Shown here: piece after piece, positions 25,292 through 34,168 of the stretch
Layout of the letters: each line of letters begins with the position of its first letter
Numbering within the stretch: the first letter of the stretch is position 1
Source of the DNA: Xenococcus sp. PCC 7305
GTDB taxonomy: Bacteria > Cyanobacteriota > Cyanobacteriia > Cyanobacteriales > Xenococcaceae
Reading direction: 5' to 3'
Length of the DNA: 50,032 nucleotides
NCBI RefSeq assembly: GCF_000332055.1
Contig: NZ_ALVZ01000196.1
Span: forward strand, 1-50,032
Position numbers and translations under genes: made by a program
The notes under the pieces: generated by a model
Told to the model about the DNA's origin: nothing
The model's database searches: none
Seen by the model: only the letters and a program-made list of their open reading frames with translations

Positions 25292-26236
25292 TCAAGGATC
25301 TTGATTGGAGGAAACCATAAAATCTAAAATCTCTGGCATTGTGGATAAGATACCCCTGCCACCGATACATTGGGCATTGATCGCAGCTGCGGCAGTTGCT
25401 CTTTGGGCAGATTCTCTTAATCCCAGACCAGCAAGAAGTGAAAACAAAAAAACTCCATGATAGATATCTCCACAGCCTGTGGTATCAACAACTTTATCTA
25501 GCTCAAAAGCAGGTTGCCAAAAGTTTTCTCCTTGCTGGGGAAAAATATGACTGCCATGCTCGCCATCAGTAATCACAACCAGTTCACATCCTTGAGCCAA
25601 AAAGCATTCTGCTGCATTTTCGAGATTGGTTGTTTTGGCATACTTCTGGGCAAAATCTCTGGCGACAATACAAATGTCAAGTAATGGAATTAAAGAATCT
25701 AATTCAGAACGATAACGACCTCCTCCTCCATCAAAGGAGATCTTGACCCCATGTTCTTGGGCGACGCTACAGGCATTCAAGGAAAATTGTAGATGTCGGC
25801 CGTTAAGATGCAAAATTTTGGCTTTTTTGATGATCTCTAGGTCAAGAGCATTACCCATTAGTTCTGGTGCGTTACCGGGACGATATGCGATCGCACGCTT
25901 ACCATCTGCTTCTTTGATCCAAACAGAAGCAATTGACGATGTTTTGCCTGGGGTAATTTGCACATGTTTTGTGATCACGTCATGACTTTTAAACTCTTCG
26001 AGGATCGCTTGTCCCACAAAGTCATCTCCCAGCGAATCTATGATCGCGACTTTAGCTCCCAGTTTGGCTGCTGCAACTAAAGCGGTAGCGACGGGCCCAC
26101 CACCTTGAAATTTCGCCTCAATTGCCTGTTGCACAGTTTCTTCTGAGGGGAACTCTTTAACAATGGTCAAGATATCTAAGGTGGCAACCCCAATTCCCAC
26201 TATGTCGTAGTCTTTTGCCGATGGAGAAAATTTCAC
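25292..26236 (-). CDS. PfkB-family carbohydrate kinase
   Basis: Ribokinase-like sugar or nucleoside kinase of 314 residues. The N-terminal glycine pair is in FQGGGPVATALVAAAKLGA. The PfkB signature with the catalytic aspartate is VDTTGCGDIYHGVFLF near residue 255. The substrate cannot be fixed from sequence; ribose, fructose derivatives and nucleosides are all possible. The start is GTG 26236 with AGGAAG four nt upstream. It is divergent from ilvA with 77 nt between. Confidence 0.88.
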   Translation of the reverse strand: MKFSPSAKDYDIVGIGVATLDILTIVKEFPSEETVQQAIEAKFQGGGPVATALVAAAKLGAKVAIIDSLGDDFVGQAILEEFKSHDVITKHVQITPGKTSSIASVWIKEADGKRAIAYRPGNAPELMGNALDLEIIKKAKILHLNGRHLQFSLNACSVAQEHGVKISFDGGGGRYRSELDSLIPLLDICIVARDFAQKYAKTTNLENAAECFLAQGCELVVITDGEHGSHIFPQQGENFWQPAFELDKVVDTTGCGDIYHGVFLFSLLAGLGLRESAQRATAAAAINAQCIGGRGILSTMPEILDFMVSSNQDP

Positions 26237-26313
26237 TAGCTTCCTAAATAATTCATATTAATCATCTTAAAAAATTATTATCAGTAATGATGACTAGATA
26301 GATAATTATAAGT

Positions 26314-27549
26314 ATGAATTATCCCAATTTAGCAACCATTCGCCAAGCAGCGCACACTCTTGGTGGTCAGATATTGGCAACGCCCTGTCGTTATTCGCGT
26401 CAATTATCAGAATTGGTGGGGGCAACGGCGATCTTTAAATATGAAAACCTTCAATATACTGGCTCTTTTAAAGAGCGAGGTGCTCTAGTCAAACTACTGT
26501 CTTTGACCGAAACCCAACGGGCACAAGGGATTATTGCCATGTCTGCTGGCAATCACGCTCAAGCTGTTGCTCATCAGGCCAAGCGTTTAGAGATCCCTGC
26601 TGTGATTGTCATGCCTTGTTTTACTCCCTATGTCAAAGTGGAGAGAACTCGCTCCTTTGGTGCAGAGGTGATTTTACATGGGGAGACTTTAGATGATTCG
26701 ATTATTTTGGGTAAACAACTGGCTCAAGAACGCAACCTGAATATTGTTCATCCCTATGATGATGCTAAAATCATCGCGGGACAGGGCACTGTTGCCTTAG
26801 AGATTCTCCAAGAGGAGCCAGATTTAGAAGTTTTGATGGTTCCTGTGGGCGGAGGTGGTTTAATTTCCGGAAATGCGATCGCGGCTAAAAGTCTTAATCC
26901 TCAAATTCAGATTCTGGGTGTGCAAACCCGACGTTTCCCGGCGGTTTCCCAAGCCATCAAAGGTGAACCCGTTATCTGTAGTAATGCCACTATTGCCGAA
27001 GGAATTGCTGTCAAAACTCCAGGGCATCTGACCTTACCGATTATTCGTGAATTAGTAGACGAAGTTTTATTAGTCGATGAAGATGAAATTGAAGAAGCAG
27101 TCAGGTTACTATTGCAATTAGAGAAGACAGTAGTCGAAGGTGCGGGAGCCGCTGGGTTAGCGGCCTTGATTAAGTATCGCGATCGCTTTGCTGGTCGCAA
27201 AGTAGGAATCATACTTAGTGGTGGCAATATCGATTTGCCAATTCTCTCCGCGATCGTGCAACGCAGCTTGGTGCGCTCTTCCCGATTGGTGCGCCTAGAA
27301 GTTGAGATTAGAGATATTCCTGGTGCTTTAGCCGAGGTTTCAGGATTGATCAGTAGTACAGGAGCTAATATCGTCGATGTGCGTCACCATCGAGCTTTTA
27401 CTTCTTTACCTCTAGAATCGGCAAAATTAGAGTTTGTCATCATGACTAGAGGGGTTGCTCATTTACACCAAATTATTGACTTGCTAACTAATGCTGGCTA
27501 CAAGAGCGATCTAGATTTAATTCCTGAAACTAGTTCGGACTTAATCTAA
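26314..27549 (+). CDS. ilvA: Threonine ammonia-lyase with ACT domain
   Basis: PLP-dependent deaminase of threonine or serine, 411 residues. The Schiff-base lysine is K53 in GSFKERGA. The phosphate-binding glycine loop is VPVGGGGLISG, and SAGNHAQAVA is conserved. The C-terminal 80 residues form a single ACT domain (RLEVEIRDIPGALAEVSGLI), not the two ACT-like modules of classical biosynthetic IlvA. The enzyme may serve isoleucine synthesis or threonine breakdown. Convergent with pstA, 11 nt between stops. Confidence 0.9.
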   Translation: MNYPNLATIRQAAHTLGGQILATPCRYSRQLSELVGATAIFKYENLQYTGSFKERGALVKLLSLTETQRAQGIIAMSAGNHAQAVAHQAKRLEIPAVIVMPCFTPYVKVERTRSFGAEVILHGETLDDSIILGKQLAQERNLNIVHPYDDAKIIAGQGTVALEILQEEPDLEVLMVPVGGGGLISGNAIAAKSLNPQIQILGVQTRRFPAVSQAIKGEPVICSNATIAEGIAVKTPGHLTLPIIRELVDEVLLVDEDEIEEAVRLLLQLEKTVVEGAGAAGLAALIKYRDRFAGRKVGIILSGGNIDLPILSAIVQRSLVRSSRLVRLEVEIRDIPGALAEVSGLISSTGANIVDVRHHRAFTSLPLESAKLEFVIMTRGVAHLHQIIDLLTNAGYKSDLDLIPETSSDLI

Positions 27550-27560
27550 GCACAAGGACA

Positions 27561-28445
27561 TCAATAGGTTCTTTTTGCTGTCGCCAATCGAGAAATAATA
27601 CTGGTGACTAGAACTAACAACACCAAAATAAAAGCTGCCGCCCAAGCTAATTCTTGTTGGTTCTTAAAAGGGACGATCGCGAAATTATAAACCAGCACGG
27701 CCAGAGATGCTGTGGGTTCGGCAAACCCGTTATTCAAATTAGGCCAATACTGTGTAAACAAGGCGGTGAATAGTAATGGTGCGGTTTCCCCCGCCGCTCT
27801 AGCAATAGATAAGGTTATTCCTGTGATAATAGCTGGCAAGGCAGCAGGCAAAACTACTTGTAAAACCGTCTGATAGTCGTTTGCTCCTACACCAATAGAT
27901 GCTTGGCGTATTTCTTGAGGAACAAGTTTTAAGGCCTCATCGGTAGTTCTCACAATAATCGGTAACATGAGAATTGATAAAGCAAATCCCCCAGCCCAAG
28001 CCGAATATTGCTTCGTGGTCAAGACAATGACACTATAGGCAAAAACCCCAATAATAATTGAAGGGACACCACTGAGGACATTTGTCGCAAAGCGAATCCA
28101 GTCAGCTAATTTCCCACCACTGAATTCTGATAAATAAATTGCCGCCATAATTCCAATAGGAATACTAATCAAGGCTCCAATGCCGACCATGATGATTGTT
28201 CCGAGAATGGCGTTACCAAAACCGCCTCCTTCAACCAGCGGAGGAGGAGGCAGTTCGGTAAATACTTGCAGACTAAGAGAGCTAATCCCCTTGGTTAACA
28301 AGTAACCAAGAATAATAAATAGAGGCACAATTGCCATTATGGTAAATAAGCTCGCAATCCCTGTCATAAATAATCCGAATAAATTACGAGGAGAGGTGGG
28401 ATTTTTTTTGAGAGTTTTAATATCAAAATTTTGGTCTAAATTCAT
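27561..28445 (-). CDS. pstA: Phosphate ABC transporter permease PstA
   Basis: Inner-membrane permease of 294 residues with six predicted helices. It has the EAA-type coupling loop around QEIRQASIGVGANDYQTVLQVVLPAALPAIITG and the PstA-typical FTELPPPPLVEGGGFGNAILGT. With PstC, PstB and PstS it imports phosphate. pstC lies upstream on the same strand, but a repeat element of about 120 nt separates them. No pstB follows; the next gene (ilvA) is convergent. The ATG abuts a 7-base repeat, and no clear Shine-Dalgarno is seen. Confidence 0.94.
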   Translation of the reverse strand: MNLDQNFDIKTLKKNPTSPRNLFGLFMTGIASLFTIMAIVPLFIILGYLLTKGISSLSLQVFTELPPPPLVEGGGFGNAILGTIIMVGIGALISIPIGIMAAIYLSEFSGGKLADWIRFATNVLSGVPSIIIGVFAYSVIVLTTKQYSAWAGGFALSILMLPIIVRTTDEALKLVPQEIRQASIGVGANDYQTVLQVVLPAALPAIITGITLSIARAAGETAPLLFTALFTQYWPNLNNGFAEPTASLAVLVYNFAIVPFKNQQELAWAAAFILVLLVLVTSIISRLATAKRTY

Positions 28446-28447
28446 TA

Positions 28448-28482
28448 TTTAATGTTCAATGCTCAATGTTTAATGTTCAAAC
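28448..28482. repeat. 7-base tandem repeat before the pstA start
   Basis: Units TTTAATG, TTCAATG, CTCAATG, TTTAATG, TTCAAAC run without gaps from 3 nt upstream of the pstA ATG (pstA reads leftward). A related unit (GTTAATG TTCTAG) continues on the far side of the GC-rich element at 28569-28581, as if the element had been inserted into the tract. Confidence 0.75.
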
Positions 28483-28567
28483 TCGCGCGTTCCCTTGCTC
28501 GGTCGGCGTTCCCTTGCGGATTAAAAATTCCGCGGGTTCCGACCGCTTTAGGCGGCGCGGGGTCGCT
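28483..28567. repeat. GC-rich palindromic (REP-like) element between pstC and pstA
   Basis: About 85 bp, much richer in G and C than its surroundings. It holds two direct copies of CGTTCCCTTGC (28488-28498 and 28507-28517) and nested hairpins: GGTCGG (28501-28506) with CCGACC (28539-28544), GCGGA with TCCGC inside, and CCGC/GGCG after. No open frame. It resembles interspersed palindromic repeats of cyanobacteria. Copy number cannot be judged here; no second copy was seen in this window. Confidence 0.7.
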
Positions 28568-28577
28568 TGTTAATGTT

Positions 28578-29474
28578 CTAGATTTTTTGTAGTCTGACCA
28601 CCAGTAGTTGAGCGAGAATATTAACTACTAAAGTAATTGCAAACAAAATCAAAGCGGCATACATCAAGGCTGACACTTGTAGGCCACTGGCTTCGGCAAA
28701 TTGATTGGCAAGCAAAGAGGAAATTGTATTCGAAGGCTCTATCAGTGAAGCGGAAATTCTATTGGAGTTGCCAATTAACATCGTGACCGCCATGGTTTCT
28801 CCTAAGGCTCGTCCTAAAGCTAGCATAATACCGCCGATAATGCCTGAAGAAGCAGCGGGTAAAATGATCTGGATAATGGCTTCCCAACGAGTGGCCCCCA
28901 ATCCGACAGCAGCTTGTCGCAAACCATCAGGAACATTGGTGATGGCATCACGGGAAATTGCCGCAATAGTTGGTAAGATCATCACTGACAAAATTAGCGC
29001 AGCCGGCAACATTCCTGGACCTTTAAGGCTAGTAATGGTTTTTAGGAAAGGGATCAGGACGAAAATACCCCAAAGCCCATAAACTACACTAGGGATGGCC
29101 GCAAGCAACTCCACGAGAAATACAGTTATTCTTCGAAGCGAAGGTGGCATGTAATTCTCACTTAAAAAAATTGCCACTCCTATGCCAATGGGAACTGAGA
29201 TCATAAGAGCGATTAAAGAGCTGACAATCGTTCCGTAAACGGCAGGAAACACCCCATATTCACTTTTGACGGGGTTCCAACTACTAGTAAATATAAAACC
29301 GAGCCCAAATTCACTCAGAGCAGGAATCGCTTGTATTGCCACTTGAATTGTGATCCAAATTAGCACTCCGGCGATCGCTAAAGCAAAAATCTTGGCTGAT
29401 AAATAAAAACCCCGGTCGAGATTTCTTTCAATAGCAGGACGAGATTCAATAGTTTTTTTGTGATTATTACTCAT
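28578..29474 (-). CDS. pstC: Phosphate ABC transporter permease PstC
   Basis: Inner-membrane permease of 298 residues with six helices. It has the PstC-typical GFIFTSSWNPVKSEYGVFPAVYGTI read in two blocks, LLAAIPSVVYGLWGIFVLIP, the coupling loop GLRQAAVGLGATRWEAIIQIILPAASSGIIGG, and GRALGETMAVTMLIGN. ATG 29474 is chosen over the in-frame TTG at 29522. Upstream there is no pstS; the next gene is the divergent ppsA. A set of (C)TTAA repeats at about 29566-29590 is a possible but weak Pho box. Confidence 0.94.
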   Translation of the reverse strand: MSNNHKKTIESRPAIERNLDRGFYLSAKIFALAIAGVLIWITIQVAIQAIPALSEFGLGFIFTSSWNPVKSEYGVFPAVYGTIVSSLIALMISVPIGIGVAIFLSENYMPPSLRRITVFLVELLAAIPSVVYGLWGIFVLIPFLKTITSLKGPGMLPAALILSVMILPTIAAISRDAITNVPDGLRQAAVGLGATRWEAIIQIILPAASSGIIGGIMLALGRALGETMAVTMLIGNSNRISASLIEPSNTISSLLANQFAEASGLQVSALMYAALILFAITLVVNILAQLLVVRLQKI

Positions 29475-29818
29475 ATAAATAACTGAATAAAAGAGGAAAT
29501 TCCTTTGGTAACACTTTATCAAGTAATTCTCAAAAAATATATAGGAATTTGGTATTATCTGCTATTAATCTAATCTTAAAAAACTTAACCAGCTTTTAAT
29601 ATTATTGAAGAATTATTATTAATTTAAATTGGCAGAAGGTCTTTGTTTAATTAGTGAGATACATAAGGTTCTGCTTTAGGGAACAGGGGATAGGGAATAG
29701 GGAACAGCAAACTGTATCTTATTAAGATAATAAACGCCATAAATCTTAAAGATTTAATTGCAAGAGGATGAACATCTCCAGTAATATGAGGCTGAAGATG
29801 AGTTAGGAGTTTAACTCA
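29475..29818. other. 344-nt divergent intergenic region pstC/ppsA
   Basis: No gene seen. It contains CTTAA-type repeats near 29566-29590 with uneven spacing (11 and 9), a 7-base repeat at 29679-29706, and AT-rich sequence that must hold both promoters. No convincing -35/-10 pair was identified. Confidence 0.4.
29679..29706. repeat. 7-base tandem repeat upstream of ppsA
   Basis: Four gapless units GGGAACA, GGGGATA, GGGAATA, GGGAACA. The unit is close to the reverse complement of the cpcE-cpcF repeat unit (RTTCCCT), so both tracts may belong to one repeat family. Confidence 0.8.
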
Positions 29819-32332
29819 ATGGAACGAAAAGCTGATAGTAAATCTCCACATCCTACCAAAGAAGAAGCTTTAGTCCTCTGGTTTGATGAGGTTGGCATTA
29901 CTGATATTCCTTTGGTGGGTGGTAAAAATGCTTCGTTAGGGGAAATGATTCAAAAACTAACACCTTTAGGTGTTAATGTTCCTACTGGTTTTGCCACTAC
30001 TGCTTATGCTTATCGCTACTTTATTGAGCAAGCTGGTTTGCAACAAAAACTTCGTCAATTATTCTCTGATTTGGATGTTGAGGATCTCGGAAACCTAAGA
30101 CAGCATGGTCAACAGGCTCGTGCCTTAATTCTTAATACCCCATTTCCCCCAGAACTAGAACTGGTGATTACCCGCTCCTACCTCAAGTTATGCGATCGCT
30201 ATAATAGTAGCCCCGACATTTGTAACTACCTGCCCGAGACAGAACAGGAGGAGTTTAAACGTTGCACCAGCTACACCGATGTGGCAGTGCGTTCTTCCGC
30301 AACTGCCGAAGATTTGCCCGATGCTAGCTTTGCAGGACAGCAGGAAACCTATCTTAATGTTAATGGCGTAACAGAAGTCTTAAACTCTTGCCATAAATGT
30401 TTTGCCTCCCTCTTTACCGATCGCGCTATTTCTTACCGCACACTTCGGGGTTTCGATCATTTTGAGGTAGCTCTTTCGGTGGGTGTTCAAAAGATGGTGC
30501 GCTCTGATTTAGCCTCTTCGGGAGTCATGTTTTCTATCGATACCGAAACGGGTTTTAAGAATGCAGCTTTAGTGACTGCGGCCTATGGCCTGGGCGAAAA
30601 TGTTGTGCAGGGTGCTGTCAATCCAGACGAGTATTTTGTCTTTAAACCAACTCTAGAACAGGGCTACAAGCCGATCCTGGCAAAACGTCTTGGGAGTAAA
30701 GAAATCAAAATGATTTACGATGTCAGCGGTGGCAAGTTGACCAAGAATGTCCCGGTATCGGAGTCCGAGCGGCAAAAATATGCGATCGCAGATGACGAAA
30801 TTCTCGCTCTAACTAAATGGGCAATTATTATCGAAAATCACTATTCCGAAGTTCGTGGGGTTGATACCCCGATGGATATCGAATGGGCGAAAGATGGGCT
30901 GACAGGAGAGTTATTTATTGTGCAAGCTCGGCCCGAAACAGTGCAATCGCAAAAATCGGGCACTATTTTGCGCAACTATAAACTTCAAGGCACCAGTGAT
31001 GTTCTAATCGAAGGCCGTGCCGTGGGAGAAATGATTGGTCAAGGACAAGCCAGGGTGATTTTAAATGTTCATCAAATTCAGGAATTCCAAGCTGGAGAAG
31101 TCTTAGTTACCAATAAAACCGATCCTGATTGGGAACCGATTATGAAGCAAGCTAGTGCAATCATCACCAATCAAGGCGGACGCACCTGTCATGCAGCAAT
31201 TATTGCCCGAGAAATGGGCATTCCCGCGATCGTTGGTTGTGGAAAGGCTACAGGAGTTTTAGCAACAGGCCAACAAGTGACGGTTTCCTGTGCTGAGGGG
31301 GAAGCAGGACGAGTGTATTCGGGGTTAGTGCCTTTTGAGATTCAAGAAACCGAACTGGAAAATCTGCCTCGTACTCGCACCCAAATTATGATGAATGTAG
31401 GTAACCCTGAAGAAGCCTTTAGTTTAGCTGCAATTCCCTGTGATGGAGTGGGCTTGGCAAGGCTTGAATTTATCATTGCCAACGGGATTAAAACCCATCC
31501 TTTGGCATTACTTCATTTTGAAGAGTTGCAAGATGAAGTGGTTAAGCATGAAATTGCCGAATTGACAGCTCTCTATGATTATAAGCCTGATTTCTTTGTG
31601 GATAAGCTAGCCCAAGGTGTCGGCACGATCGCCGCAGCTTTTTATCCCAAACCTGTGGTGGTGCGCATGTCTGATTTCAAGAGCAACGAATATGCCAATC
31701 TTCTCGGTGGTGAGCAGTTTGAGCCCAAAGAGGAAAATCCCATGATTGGCTGGCGGGGTGCTTCTCGCTACTATGACGAAAAATACCGTGAAGCTTACGG
31801 TTTAGAATGTCAAGCTCTCAAACGAGTGCGCGATGCCATGGGTCTGACTAACGTTATTCCCATGATTCCTTTCTGCCGGACTCCAGCCGAAGGTCGTAAA
31901 GTATTGGCCGAAATGGCCAAACATGGCTTGAAGCGAGGAGAAAATGACTTGCAGGTTTACGTTATGTGTGAGATTCCCAACAATGTAATCTTGGCGGATC
32001 AGTATAGTGAAATATTTGATGGGTTTTCTATTGGTTCGAATGATCTGACCCAATTAACCTTAGGACTGGATCGCGACTCGGCTTTGGTTGCCCATCTGTT
32101 CGATGAACGTAATGAGGGGGTCAAGGAAATGGTACAGCAAGTAATAACCAAGGCGAAAGCGAAAGGTCGCAAGGTCGGCATCTGCGGTCAAGCACCTAGC
32201 GACTATCCTGAATTTGCTCGCTTTTTAGTGGAATTGGGAATTGACTCTCTCAGTTTGAACCCCGACTCTTTACTCAAAACTTTGCTATTAGTTGCTAAGA
32301 CCGAAAGTGTCGGGGCTGATACCTCCTCATAA
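29819..32332 (+). CDS. ppsA: Phosphoenolpyruvate synthase
   Basis: Converts pyruvate and ATP to PEP, AMP and phosphate, 837 residues. N-terminal ATP-grasp-like domain (VRSSATAEDLPDASFAGQQET), the phosphohistidine domain with H458 in GGRTCHAAIIAREMGIPAIVG, and the C-terminal PEP/pyruvate barrel (GVGLARLEF, CGQAPSDYPEFA, GIDSLSLNPDS). Full length. ATG 29819 is preceded by TTAGGAG. Likely used for gluconeogenic carbon flow in the dark or on organic acids. Convergent with the gene at 32371. Confidence 0.96.
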   Translation: MERKADSKSPHPTKEEALVLWFDEVGITDIPLVGGKNASLGEMIQKLTPLGVNVPTGFATTAYAYRYFIEQAGLQQKLRQLFSDLDVEDLGNLRQHGQQARALILNTPFPPELELVITRSYLKLCDRYNSSPDICNYLPETEQEEFKRCTSYTDVAVRSSATAEDLPDASFAGQQETYLNVNGVTEVLNSCHKCFASLFTDRAISYRTLRGFDHFEVALSVGVQKMVRSDLASSGVMFSIDTETGFKNAALVTAAYGLGENVVQGAVNPDEYFVFKPTLEQGYKPILAKRLGSKEIKMIYDVSGGKLTKNVPVSESERQKYAIADDEILALTKWAIIIENHYSEVRGVDTPMDIEWAKDGLTGELFIVQARPETVQSQKSGTILRNYKLQGTSDVLIEGRAVGEMIGQGQARVILNVHQIQEFQAGEVLVTNKTDPDWEPIMKQASAIITNQGGRTCHAAIIAREMGIPAIVGCGKATGVLATGQQVTVSCAEGEAGRVYSGLVPFEIQETELENLPRTRTQIMMNVGNPEEAFSLAAIPCDGVGLARLEFIIANGIKTHPLALLHFEELQDEVVKHEIAELTALYDYKPDFFVDKLAQGVGTIAAAFYPKPVVVRMSDFKSNEYANLLGGEQFEPKEENPMIGWRGASRYYDEKYREAYGLECQALKRVRDAMGLTNVIPMIPFCRTPAEGRKVLAEMAKHGLKRGENDLQVYVMCEIPNNVILADQYSEIFDGFSIGSNDLTQLTLGLDRDSALVAHLFDERNEGVKEMVQQVITKAKAKGRKVGICGQAPSDYPEFARFLVELGIDSLSLNPDSLLKTLLLVAKTESVGADTSS

Positions 32333-32370
32333 GCGCACAATATCCATGCTTAATATCTCAAGATCCAGAG

Positions 32371-32760
32371 CTAAATCATGCCTGGCCCTTTATGTCGCCA
32401 ATCATGCTTCATGGTCAATTTCCCTTCTTCATCTTCTGCTAATTCTTGTAGTTCTTGAAGACGTTTGGTTCTGAGTTGTTTTTGTTGTTTTTTCAAGTCT
32501 CCCGGTTCTTTGACATAGATTTCCGGTTCTACGGCATAGTTATTAATCAATCCTTCCTCATCAACGGTATAACCATCTCGGTTGTGAAGATGTTCGGTAT
32601 CTCCAGGAATATCATGTTCAACATGAGCGAAATTTTCGCCCTCTCTAGCTGCTCGCGCTTTGATTTCTGGGGGCACAAGATGAGGGTCATAATGATAATG
32701 ACCAAGGTTCGGAGTAGAATTACTGACGTTTTTCGGCGATTCTTGTTGATTTTTCATCAT
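32371..32760 (-). CDS. Conserved cyanobacterial hydrophilic protein
   Basis: A 129-residue soluble protein with several histidines (GHYHYDPHLVPP, HVEHDIPGDTEHLHNRDGY), a central TVDEEGLINNYAVEPEIYVKEPGD motif and a charged helical tail (LKKQQKQLRTKRLQELQELAEDEEGKL read as helix). It ends MKHDWRHKGPGMI. I recognise the central motif from uncharacterised cyanobacterial proteins but know no function. Histidine clusters could bind metal, but this is speculation. AGGAG lies just upstream of ATG-ATG at 32760. A 69-bp tandem duplication lies directly upstream. Confidence 0.75.
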   Translation of the reverse strand: MMKNQQESPKNVSNSTPNLGHYHYDPHLVPPEIKARAAREGENFAHVEHDIPGDTEHLHNRDGYTVDEEGLINNYAVEPEIYVKEPGDLKKQQKQLRTKRLQELQELAEDEEGKLTMKHDWRHKGPGMI

Positions 32761-32777
32761 TGACTCCTTTAATACTT

Positions 32778-32915
32778 ACTTGAATCAAAAATCCTAAAGC
32801 AAGCTGGAACGCATTAATTTAGCTTTCCTCAAAGGTAGTAGGTCAAACTTGAATCAAAAACTCAAGGTCAGCTAGAATGCACAAATCAGCTCCTCTTACA
32901 AAGATATAGGTCAAA
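32778..32915. repeat. Two imperfect 69-bp tandem copies
   Basis: Copy 1 (32778-32846) and copy 2 (32847-32915) both begin ACTTGAATCAAAAA, carry AAGCTGGAACGCA or CAGCTAGAATGCA in the middle, and end TAGGTCAA. I judge them roughly 70% alike with small gaps. They lie upstream of the gene at 32371-32760 and downstream of rbcR. No open frame. They could be duplicated operator or promoter sequence. Confidence 0.7.
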
Positions 32916-32970
32916 ATTGTGAAGAACTTATGAAGCTCGCTCGAATGTTACATAAGTTTATGAAGACAAT

Positions 32971-33945
32971 TTATTCCGATTTCAAAATATTGGGATATAG
33001 GGAGTCAAGATTTTTAAACTCTGACTTGGTAGCGAATTCAGGCAAGATTTCCCGACTAAAAGCTTCCGCAGCCTTAGAACAATAACGATTGGGGTTAATG
33101 ATTACAGACAAAGTTCGTTTGACAATTACCGCGTTGATTTTAGCTTGATGTAACACTCCCATTTCTAGCTCTTTTGCGATCGCAGTTGTGGAGACAAAAG
33201 CCGCTCCCAAACCTGACTGCACAGCATTTTTAATGGCTTCAATAGAATTGAGTTCCATCTCTATTTTGAGTCTTTTGGGATCGATTTCATAGAGAGTCAA
33301 AACTTTATCAATTACTTTGCGAATTGTCGATTGAGAATCTAGAGTAATAAACTGCAATTTGTAGAGATCTTCTTTCTCAATGGTTTCAATTTGAGCTAAG
33401 GGATGGAACGGCGGTAAAATCAAGGCCAATTCGTCTTCAGCATAGGGAATAATTTTTAACGTTTCTTGTAATTCTCCAGGGACTTCTCCACCAATAATTG
33501 CTAGATCAACTTGTCCATTTGCCACAGCCCAAGATGTCCGACGAGTGGAATGAACTTGCAACTGAACTGCAACATCAGGGTATTTTTGACGAAATAAACC
33601 GATAGTACGGGGAATTAAATAAGTTCCTGTTGTTTGCGAGGCCCCGACAATGAGGGTCCCACCTTGAAGATTTTGTAAGTCATCAATGGCTCGACAAGTT
33701 TCTTGACAAAGCGCAATAATTTTTTCGCCATAGTTCAACAATAAATGACCTGCCTCGGTGAGCTTAGCTCGGCGTCCTCCACGGTCAAACAAGGGAACAT
33801 TGAGCTGTTTTTCTAGGTTTTGAACCTGGAGACTAACTGCTGGTTGGGATACATAAAGACTGTCCGCAGCTCTTTTAAAACTACCTTCATGGGAAATTGC
33901 TCTTAGGATACGTAACTGATCTAGAGTAAAAGGAATATCGGTCAT
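32971..33945 (-). CDS. rbcR: LysR-type regulator RbcR (Ycf30/CmpR-NdhR relative)
   Basis: Transcription factor of 324 residues. The N-terminal winged helix ([20 protein letters not shown], then [22 protein letters not shown]) is almost identical to cyanobacterial and algal RbcR. A periplasmic-binding-like effector domain follows ([21 protein letters not shown]). RbcR activates Rubisco and CO2-fixation genes in response to metabolites. CmpR and NdhR are close paralogues. The [12 protein letters not shown] start favours RbcR. Divergent from a phosphoesterase gene; rbcL is not in the window. Confidence 0.88.
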   Translation of the reverse strand: MTDIPFTLDQLRILRAISHEGSFKRAADSLYVSQPAVSLQVQNLEKQLNVPLFDRGGRRAKLTEAGHLLLNYGEKIIALCQETCRAIDDLQNLQGGTLIVGASQTTGTYLIPRTIGLFRQKYPDVAVQLQVHSTRRTSWAVANGQVDLAIIGGEVPGELQETLKIIPYAEDELALILPPFHPLAQIETIEKEDLYKLQFITLDSQSTIRKVIDKVLTLYEIDPKRLKIEMELNSIEAIKNAVQSGLGAAFVSTTAIAKELEMGVLHQAKINAVIVKRTLSVIINPNRYCSKAAEAFSREILPEFATKSEFKNLDSLYPNILKSE

Positions 33946-34168
33946 AAGATTATGTCAAAAAATTTTAAATAAAAGTAGATATTATTGCTGATGACAGAAT
34001 TTATTTTGAACTGAAAAGCCCCATATTTCAGAGAATTTTTTAAATCTTAACTTTAATATGAACAAAAAAAAGACATTTAATTGAGATTTCTCTAATTTAT
34101 GGCAACTTTCCCCAGACTTAAAATTATGGGAATTTTGCTTTTGCCCCTTCTTTTCATTAGTTGTTTCT

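Noticed and set aside
29566-29590. CTTAA repeats upstream of pstC as a Pho box
   Set aside because: Spacing between repeats is uneven (11 and 9) and only the TTAA core matches; mentioned but not annotated as a site.
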